Part shown: one piece after another, positions 1 to 4,471 of the stretch
How positions within the stretch are numbered: position 1 is the first letter of the stretch
Layout: every line of letters starts with the position of its first letter
DNA from: UBA6624 sp964343345 [NCBI: uncultured bacterium]
Lineage (GTDB): Bacteria; UBP7; UBA6624
DNA: 5,137 bases
Direction of reading: 5' to 3'
Assembly (NCBI GenBank): GCA_964343345.1
Contig: CAYFJE010000074.1
Location: 1 to 5,137 of the forward strand
Notes under the pieces: generated by a model
What the model was told of the DNA's origin: nothing
Databases searched by the model: none
Seen by the model: only the letters and a program-made list of their open reading frames with translations
Program-made: the position numbers and the translations under genes

Positions 1-1
1 T

Positions 2-874
2 ACAGGCGGCGGCGGCTTCGGCGGCGGCGGCGGGCAGGGTGGAAATATATTCCCTGCAAAAGGGAACAAATTAATCTTGAGAGGTACTCCTGAACTGATT
101 GAAACTATTGAAGATATGATCAGAAAATTAGACAAACCACCTAGACAGGTTGATATACAGGTTCAAATGTTTACGCTTGATCATGGAATAACAAAGAGTT
201 TTGGTTTGTCAAGTGATCCTTCTCAGAACCAGGCTGTTTGGGACAGATTCCAATTAACTTTCGGCACTTCTGTTTCTTTAGCTATTTTAGGTAGAAATAA
301 TGGAACTAATCTTGAAGATTACACAGCTGCTCTATCTGCAGCTCTAAACAAAAATCAAGGAAGAGTTTTGTCTACACCAAGGGTTGTTTGTTCTGACGGG
401 ATTCCTTGTTTTGTGAATATTCAACAGACCACTCCTTTCATCACAACATCAACAATCTTTGTTCCTGATGGAAACGGTGGAACAACTATTACAGAAAATA
501 CAGAAGTTAATCAAGTCGATACTGGTGTTCAGTTACAGTTAACTCCTAATATCGACGATGAGGGAAGGGTTACTTTATTCTTATCTCCGTCTTTTTCTGA
601 AATAACAGGTTTTATAACTGTTCCTGGAGGACAAGGCGGTGAGGTTCCTGCTACAGCTAACAACTCTGTTCAAACTTTGGTTGTTCTTAAAGATGGAGAA
701 ACTTTGGTTTTGGGAGGTCTTTCTAGAGAAAATGTTGCAACCTCTATTAATAAATTCCCATGGCTTGGAGATGTTCCTATTTTGGGCAAGTTGTTTACAA
801 AGACTGATACAAACACTACGGATCAAGAGGTTTTGTTTTTGATTACTGTGAGGTTGATTAATAGTCAAAATTAA
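2..874 (+). CDS. pilQ: Type IV pilus secretin PilQ, C-terminal part (5' truncated)
   Basis: This is the 3' 290 codons of an outer-membrane secretin, the multimeric gated channel through which the pilus leaves the cell. The frame is open from base 2 and the true start lies upstream; the TTG at 77 is internal. In order one sees a Gly-rich loop (5-43), the end of a secretin N-domain with the typical NKLILRGTPELIETI and KLDKPPRQVDIQV stretches (about 65-175), then the secretin barrel domain: VLSTPRV (about 365-388), TGVQLQLTPNIDDEG (about 521-566), LVLGGLS (about 704-724) and the diagnostic FPWLGDVPILGKLF (755-796). It ends soon after LFLITVRL, so there is no C-terminal pilotin-binding extension. 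Two cysteines (389-391, 407-409; CX5C) sit where most secretins have Thr and Ala around a DN-x-PA motif. Family assignment is near certain. PilQ rather than GspD follows from the adjacent pilMNO. Confidence 0.95.
   Translation, partial: TGGGGFGGGGGQGGNIFPAKGNKLILRGTPELIETIEDMIRKLDKPPRQVDIQVQMFTLDHGITKSFGLSSDPSQNQAVWDRFQLTFGTSVSLAILGRNNGTNLEDYTAALSAALNKNQGRVLSTPRVVCSDGIPCFVNIQQTTPFITTSTIFVPDGNGGTTITENTEVNQVDTGVQLQLTPNIDDEGRVTLFLSPSFSEITGFITVPGGQGGEVPATANNSVQTLVVLKDGETLVLGGLSRENVATSINKFPWLGDVPILGKLFTKTDTNTTDQEVLFLITVRLINSQN
5..34 (+). repeat. GGC trinucleotide tract in pilQ (polyglycine loop)
   Basis: Four GGC codons, one TTC, four more GGC codons and GGG encode GGGG-F-GGGGG. Secretin N-domains often carry a flexible Gly/Ser loop just before the NxLiI strand, and this tract lies there. 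The near-exclusive GGC use contrasts with GGA/GGT elsewhere in the gene. It lies at the left edge of the window, so its full extent is unknown. Confidence 0.85.
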
Positions 875-878
875 TTAG

Positions 879-2270
879 ATGGCATTATTTAGTTTTTTAA
901 AGAAAGGCAAGAAAGATTCTTCCAAAGAATCTGAGGCTAAACCTTCTAAAAAGGGTTTGTTCTCAAAATTTTCAAAAGGTGGTAAAAAACCAAAAAAAAC
1001 AGATCCAAAAATGTCTAAAAAACCAAAAAAAGTCAAATTGAATAAAAAAGCTGTTGTTGGTATTGATTTTCAGGACAATTCAATAAGGGTTGTCCAAATG
1101 ACAAAAAGAAAAAAAGAAATGATTCTTGAAAGAGCTGCCTTCATCCCTATGGATGCAAGTGTTTGGAAAATGGGGAGAATCCAGGACCAGGAAAAATTTT
1201 TCGAAATATTAAAGAAAGGTTTAGAAGATGCTGGAATAAATGGTCAGAAAGTAGTTGTTGGCTTGTCTGGAACAAATTCAGTTGTAAGAGTTGTTCGCCT
1301 TCCGAGATTAACAAAAGCTCAATTAAGAGAAACTGTAAATGTTCAATTGGGACAATATGTTCCATTCCCTCCTGAAGACACTTTGTTTAAGTACGAAGTT
1401 TTAAGAGATATTTTGGAAGACGAGATCGAAAAACAAGAAGTCATGATTGTTGCTACAAGGTATTCGATTCTTGACCCTATCCTTTTAGCGTTACAAAAAC
1501 TCAATATGGACCCTGTTGGTGTTAAGGTAGGTTTCCTTTCTGCAACAAGTGTTTTGTCAAGGTATTTTGAAGATTATTCTCAATCTGTTGCGATAGTTGA
1601 TTTAAGGAATGCTATAACTGATATTTTGTTTGTTTCTGGATCTAATGACGATCTTGATTTAGATGTTGAAGCTGGTAAAAAAAAGAAGAAGAAAAAGAAG
1701 GCAGTGCCTTTGACTCCTGGCAGACTTTCAAGAACTATAGAGTTTGGGTATGAAAAAGTTATTCGTGATTTTGCTGGACAGTTACCTGATGGGGTTTCTG
1801 TGCAGGATTTACCCGAAATTTTCAGAATGACAGATATAGATTTGCTTGATTCCAGTTCTTCTGAGACAGGTGAAGACTCTGTGGATGATGATCCTTTTGC
1901 TTCTTTTGGAAACGAAGAAACTCAAGAAGAAGAAGTTGATGAAGATTCAAACCTTCCTTCTTCAGCTGATGTCAATATTGCATTAAGAAAAGTGTTTGAT
2001 AACTTTGCTTCGGATATAGATTCAAGTAAGAGATATTTTGAATCCTGGTCAAGAAGTAGAGAAAGGCTCGGGAGGGTTGTTCTTATAGGCAATATTAGAA
2101 GATTTAACAATATAGATGCATACCTAAGTGAGAAAAGTGGTTTGGATGTTGTTTTGGGAGATCCTTTAGAAAATATTGATTATGGTTCTACTGAATGGTT
2201 TCCTGATAAAATGAGAGGGGCTGTTTATGAAATAGCCACTGCTGTTTCCTTAGCTTCGGAGGCTCTTTAA
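879..2270 (+). CDS. pilM: Type IV pilus assembly protein PilM (actin-like), enlarged and with altered nucleotide motifs
   Basis: PilM is a cytoplasmic actin/FtsA-like protein that docks on the N-terminus of PilN. The 463-residue product is longer than the roughly 350 usual for the family. Residues 1-57 are a Lys-rich extension. The first actin strand pair is VVGIDFQDNSIRVVQM (59-74). The family hallmark QLGQYVPFPPEDTLFKYEVL covers 156-175. The second phosphate-loop region is VAIVDLRNAITDILFV (237-252). Eight lysines follow at 267-274, then RTIEFGYEKVIRDFAG (285-300), a very acidic Ser/Asp/Glu stretch (319-359), the adenosine-site region VVLIGNIRRF (400-409) and the family's C-terminal Gly/Ala helix. 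The glycines normally seen in the nucleotide loops are replaced (DFQ, DLR, GN). The protein has no cysteine. The ATG lies 4 bases after the pilQ stop with no clear Shine-Dalgarno, so translation is probably coupled to pilQ. Fold and identity are secure; ATP binding is doubtful. Confidence 0.93.
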   Translation: MALFSFLKKGKKDSSKESEAKPSKKGLFSKFSKGGKKPKKTDPKMSKKPKKVKLNKKAVVGIDFQDNSIRVVQMTKRKKEMILERAAFIPMDASVWKMGRIQDQEKFFEILKKGLEDAGINGQKVVVGLSGTNSVVRVVRLPRLTKAQLRETVNVQLGQYVPFPPEDTLFKYEVLRDILEDEIEKQEVMIVATRYSILDPILLALQKLNMDPVGVKVGFLSATSVLSRYFEDYSQSVAIVDLRNAITDILFVSGSNDDLDLDVEAGKKKKKKKKAVPLTPGRLSRTIEFGYEKVIRDFAGQLPDGVSVQDLPEIFRMTDIDLLDSSSSETGEDSVDDDPFASFGNEETQEEEVDEDSNLPSSADVNIALRKVFDNFASDIDSSKRYFESWSRSRERLGRVVLIGNIRRFNNIDAYLSEKSGLDVVLGDPLENIDYGSTEWFPDKMRGAVYEIATAVSLASEAL

Positions 2271-2274
2271 TATT

Positions 2275-3216
2275 ATGGGAAAAAATTTAAAAGTTTTTAA
2301 CTTATTGCCACGTGAGTTTACAGTAAAAAAAACTTCTGTTGGAATAATTAAATGGGTTTCAGTCTTAGGTTTTTGTGGAGCTTTCTATGGGTACACTGTT
2401 TTGAAAGACCTTGATACAAAAATTGTTGCAAAAAATCAAGAATTACAGAAAGTAAAAAGAGAACAAACATCTACAAGGACATGGAACATGAATACAAGTC
2501 CTGAAGTTTTGGAAACAGTGTGTGACAGTTTGTCAGGAGAGTGGGATGGTGTAGAAACAAACCCCCCTTCCCTTGGAAGGTGTGTTCGGTCTTTTTCATA
2601 CCAGAAAGATGCAACTTTGTTTGATTCAGAAATGAGTGCTTACAACGAAATGAGACCAAAAGTTTATGCTGTGACACTTCTTGGAGCAACACAGTTTCCT
2701 TGGGAGGTTCTTTTAGACGAGATTAGAACACTCATCCCTAAAAATGCATGGCTTTCTCAAAGAGCCGGTAACGGCAACAATCCTGTTGGGATCATTGTTG
2801 AAGATATGACCAATGTTTCAATTTTCGGCCAATCTATTACAGAAGAAGATATATACAAGTTTGCCAAATCAATCCAGGCAAGTAAGTTCTTCAATCCTGG
2901 AACACTAAAATTCTCTTGGTCTTATGCTGTGGATGTTGATCCAAATGCTGTTGTTCAGCAGCAGGCAGGTTCTGCTGGAGGTGCACTTCAGCAATTGACA
3001 GCTTTCTTTGAAGCAAAGCCAGATGTGACATTTTTGTACAATTTCGAGATGCAATTTGACATAAGTGGAGAATTATTGGATGCTCAAGCGATACAAAATC
3101 AACTTGAATCAGCAATGGGTAGAGGGGATGCGGGTTCTGGAAGTGTGTCACCACCACCTTCTTCAGGAGGGATGCCCGGTGGAATGGGTGTCGGCGGTGT
3201 CGGAGGAGGTCGGTAA
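2275..3216 (+). CDS. pilN: Type IV pilus inner-membrane protein PilN
   Basis: PilN is a bitopic inner-membrane protein linking cytoplasmic PilM to periplasmic PilO/PilP. The N-terminus contains KVFNLLPREF (6-15), matching the conserved NLLP motif that inserts into PilM. One membrane segment follows (about 22-43), then a short coiled coil (about 44-66). Residues 70-140 are an unusual insertion with two cysteines (C83 and C103). The conserved periplasmic core runs from WEVLLDEIRTLIPKNAWL (143-160) through VSIFGQSITEEDIYKFAKSI (181-200) to the strand around FNFEMQFDISGEL-like residues 255-267. The last 30 residues are Gly/Ser/Pro-rich. At 313 residues it is well above the usual 180-210. The ATG lies 4 bases after the pilM stop; GGAGG at 2258-2262 is 12 bases upstream, so a somewhat long spacing is combined with probable coupling. 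It overlaps pilO by one base. Confidence 0.9.
   Translation: MGKNLKVFNLLPREFTVKKTSVGIIKWVSVLGFCGAFYGYTVLKDLDTKIVAKNQELQKVKREQTSTRTWNMNTSPEVLETVCDSLSGEWDGVETNPPSLGRCVRSFSYQKDATLFDSEMSAYNEMRPKVYAVTLLGATQFPWEVLLDEIRTLIPKNAWLSQRAGNGNNPVGIIVEDMTNVSIFGQSITEEDIYKFAKSIQASKFFNPGTLKFSWSYAVDVDPNAVVQQQAGSAGGALQQLTAFFEAKPDVTFLYNFEMQFDISGELLDAQAIQNQLESAMGRGDAGSGSVSPPPSSGGMPGGMGVGGVGGGR
3202..3210 (+). promoter_or_regulatory. Ribosome binding site of pilO inside the pilN glycine tail
   Basis: GGAGGAGGT is a near-perfect Shine-Dalgarno sequence, five bases before the pilO ATG at 3216. The same bases encode three of the last four residues of PilN (Gly-Gly-Gly-Arg), so the polyglycine tail and the translation signal share sequence. 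It supports the ATG at 3216 as the pilO start. Confidence 0.85.
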
Positions 3217-4109
3217 TGTTTTTTAAGAAAAAAGATGAAGGGCCTAAGGTTGTAGGAGGTGTTCAGATTGAGGCTGCTGCATCAACACAAGAATCTAGAA
3301 AAAACAAAGAAGGACAGTATATCGGTCTTGTTGTTGTGGCGATTTTGTTAGTTGGTGGAGGATGGTATTATTTTGAAACAGGAATGAAAAAACCAAAGGT
3401 TGATGAGATAGCTTCGATTGAAAGCAATATCACTAATGAAAGACAAAGAACTGGAGAGATGAGGCAGAAAAGCAATGAGGTTCATGAGCTTGTAGACTTA
3501 AATGATGTTTATGTTGAAAAATGGGAAGAAGCAAAACCTATGTTTTTTAAAGACAATTGGGATATACAGGATAATTTTTTTGGAGCTATAAATACCTCTT
3601 GTCAAATAGCTGGACTTACTTGTCAACTTCTCGCTGTTGAATGGGAAGAGAAAGGAAGAGAAGAAATTCCTGATCAATGGGAAATTCCAAGAGTTACAGA
3701 GGTCTTTGGCCCAGGGAGTTACAATTTTGGTAGTGTTGGACCTCATATAGAGGGTGACATGCTTATAAACAAACTTCCATTTGTTATGGCTGCTGCAGGA
3801 ACTTACGACAAGGTTCAAAGACTGCCTTCCATACTAAATAGAGAAGGAGAGTATTTCTTGGGAGCATATCAACTGGCAATGCAGTTTTATCAAACAGGAA
3901 CTTCTGGTTTCAGCATAAGGCCTGTTGGAACTTGGGAAGCAGCTGTGATTGAGGGTTCAGCTTACTATTTGTCAGAAGATGGAAGAGCTAACACTGATCC
4001 AAGATCTTTTATACCTGATTCTGGAGGGAATACTACATCGACTGGCGGCGGTAGTACTGGCGGCGGTGCTGGAGAGATGGGAAGAGGTTTTGCTCCAGGC
4101 GGTGGTTAA
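3216..4109 (+). CDS. pilO: Type IV pilus inner-membrane protein PilO
   Basis: PilO is the partner of PilN; both are bitopic proteins whose coiled coils and periplasmic domains form the inner-membrane alignment complex. The product has a 34-residue cytoplasmic basic N-terminus, one membrane segment (about 35-53), a charged coiled-coil stretch (about 60-107), and a periplasmic region ending in the PilO-type core LPFVMAAAGTYDKVQRLPSI (187-206) and SGFSIRPVGTWEAAVIEGSA (230-249). An insertion at about 110-180 carries two cysteines, C129 and C136 (CX6C), and aromatic, acidic residues. The last 30 residues are Gly/Ser/Thr-rich (GGG repeats, ending APGGG). At 297 residues it is longer than the usual 200 or so. 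Start and pilN stop overlap as TAATG, a standard coupling arrangement. Sequence similarity to PilO is weaker than for PilM or PilN, but position and topology support the call. Confidence 0.87.
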   Translation: MFFKKKDEGPKVVGGVQIEAAASTQESRKNKEGQYIGLVVVAILLVGGGWYYFETGMKKPKVDEIASIESNITNERQRTGEMRQKSNEVHELVDLNDVYVEKWEEAKPMFFKDNWDIQDNFFGAINTSCQIAGLTCQLLAVEWEEKGREEIPDQWEIPRVTEVFGPGSYNFGSVGPHIEGDMLINKLPFVMAAAGTYDKVQRLPSILNREGEYFLGAYQLAMQFYQTGTSGFSIRPVGTWEAAVIEGSAYYLSEDGRANTDPRSFIPDSGGNTTSTGGGSTGGGAGEMGRGFAPGGG

Positions 4110-4137
4110 ATTATTATGATTAGTTATAATTTAATCA
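4103..4137 (+). repeat. AU-rich inverted repeat (hairpin) across the pilO stop codon
   Basis: Bases 4103-4114 pair with 4126-4137: twelve pairs including one G-U (4105 with 4135), with an 11-base loop. The pilO TAA (4107-4109) lies in the left arm. No U-run follows, so it does not look like a standard intrinsic terminator. It may be an mRNA-stability or processing element, a weak attenuator, or a DNA palindrome bound by a protein. The bases 4125-4130 read TATAAT. Confidence 0.6.
4125..4130 (+). promoter_or_regulatory. Possible -10 box of an internal promoter (weak)
   Basis: TATAAT matches the sigma-70-type -10 consensus exactly and lies 18-23 bases ahead of the Shine-Dalgarno of the first microprotein gene, in the only real gap of the operon. 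The best -35 candidate at the right distance (TGGTTA, 4103-4108) matches only three of six consensus bases and there is no TG extension. AT-rich DNA produces such hexamers by chance, so this is a low-confidence candidate for separate expression of the microproteins and pilP. Confidence 0.25.
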
Positions 4138-4147
4138 AATATATTTT

Positions 4148-4153
4148 GGGAGG
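4148..4153 (+). promoter_or_regulatory. Ribosome binding site of the first microprotein gene
   Basis: GGGAGG ends eight bases before the ATG at 4162. It is a strong Shine-Dalgarno and is the main support for translation of the 51-residue frame. Confidence 0.75.
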
Positions 4154-4161
4154 TTAACGAA

Positions 4162-4317
4162 ATGCAAGTTGACAATAAAGTTGCGGCAATCATTATCATC
4201 ATCGTTGTTGGTGTTCTGTTCATGGTTATGAATGGTAAAGCAGATTCTGCAGATGCAGCTACAGAAAGCGGTAACGCATCATCACCAGGCGGTGGTGTCA
4301 TAGTCTTTCCATTTTAG
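4162..4317 (+). CDS. Unrecognised 51-residue single-pass membrane microprotein
   Basis: I do not recognise this family. The product begins MQVDNK, has one very hydrophobic segment (residues 7-23, with five consecutive Ile), then a small-residue, Asp/Ala/Ser-rich stretch, and ends SPGGGVIVFPF. The acidic character after the membrane segment suggests a cytoplasmic N-terminus and a periplasmic C-terminus, the same topology as PilN and PilO. A strong Shine-Dalgarno precedes the ATG, and the frame sits between pilO and the pilP-like gene on the same strand, so it is likely a real gene and probably an accessory component or assembly factor of the pilus complex (inference from position). It stops with TAG, the only one among the visible genes, and the next gene is in the same frame six bases on. 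The short Gly tract matches the Gly-rich tails of its neighbours. Confidence 0.75.
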   Translation: MQVDNKVAAIIIIIVVGVLFMVMNGKADSADAATESGNASSPGGGVIVFPF

Positions 4318-4323
4318 TTTATT

Positions 4324-4446
4324 ATGGGAGAAGTTAATTGGAAGTTGGTAATCATCTTAGCGGTTCTAGCGCTGGTGGTTGTATGGTTTGTTGCTGGAGG
4401 TAACACTGAACCTACTGTCCCAAGACAGTTTCAGTTGATTATTTAA
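4324..4446 (+). CDS. Unrecognised 40-residue single-pass membrane microprotein
   Basis: I do not recognise this family. The product begins MGEVNWKL, has one membrane segment (about residues 8-24), then GGNTEPTVPRQFQLII. Its start resembles the preceding microprotein: V-[DN]-x-K-[VL] followed directly by an Ile/Val/Leu membrane helix, a short polar periplasmic part and a hydrophobic, strand-like C-terminus, so the two may be diverged tandem copies. No Shine-Dalgarno is visible ahead of the ATG. With only six bases after the previous stop, translation probably depends on coupling, or on stop readthrough, since the frames agree. Being so short, it could be a chance frame, but a 40-codon run encoding a clean membrane helix in an otherwise tightly packed operon, ending just before the next gene, argues for a real gene. 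Confidence 0.68.
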   Translation: MGEVNWKLVIILAVLALVVVWFVAGGNTEPTVPRQFQLII

Positions 4447-4448
4447 AG

Positions 4449-4471
4449 CATTATTTTGAGGTGAAATAATG
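4449..4471 (+). promoter_or_regulatory. Hairpin presenting the pilP Shine-Dalgarno in its loop and start codon in its stem
   Basis: CATTATTT (4449-4456) is the exact reverse complement of AAATAATG (4464-4471); a U-G pair (4457 with 4463) can add a ninth pair. The loop is GAGGT (4458-4462), the core of the Shine-Dalgarno, and the last three bases of the right arm are the pilP-like ATG (4469-4471). The stem begins two bases after the stop of the preceding microprotein gene (4444-4446), so a ribosome finishing that gene would open it. This suggests translational coupling or a switchable start. Confidence 0.65.

Noticed and set aside
581-868. A 95-codon open frame on the minus strand within pilQ, and similar minus-strand frames within pilM, pilN and pilO.
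   Set aside because: They lie wholly inside confidently identified plus-strand genes, show no recognisable domain or ribosome site, and look like antisense shadows.
2-874. A type II secretion system (GspD, with GspL/M/N) rather than a type IV pilus.
   Set aside because: The neighbouring genes are separate PilM and PilN with the NLLP docking motif, not a fused GspL, so the pilus assignment fits better.
990-1035. A-runs in the pilM 5' region (and at about 2326-2333 in pilN) as frameshift or slippage sites.
   Set aside because: They simply reflect Lys codons in AT-rich DNA; the frame is open throughout and no alternative product is suggested.
1163-1375. A 70-codon plus-strand frame inside pilM.
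   Set aside because: It is out of frame with the conserved PilM motifs of the same region and has no family features.
4131-4150. An intrinsic transcription terminator after pilO.
   Set aside because: The hairpin is A-U rich and followed by mixed A/T sequence rather than a U-run, and same-strand related genes continue directly downstream.
4116-4157. A 13-codon frame (MISYNLIKYILGG) in the gap after pilO, ending just before the first microprotein start, as a leader peptide.
   Set aside because: Its only possible ribosome site is a weak GGTGG inside the end of pilO, it lies in the loop and right arm of a hairpin, and its last codons are the Shine-Dalgarno of the next gene. Nothing separates it from chance.
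4306-4330. A weak hairpin around the TAG stop and the ATG of the 40-residue microprotein (CCAT at 4309-4312 with ATGG at 4324-4327).
   Set aside because: Only four Watson-Crick pairs next to an 11-base loop, extended by wobble pairs; too weak to call beside the stronger hairpin at 4449-4471.
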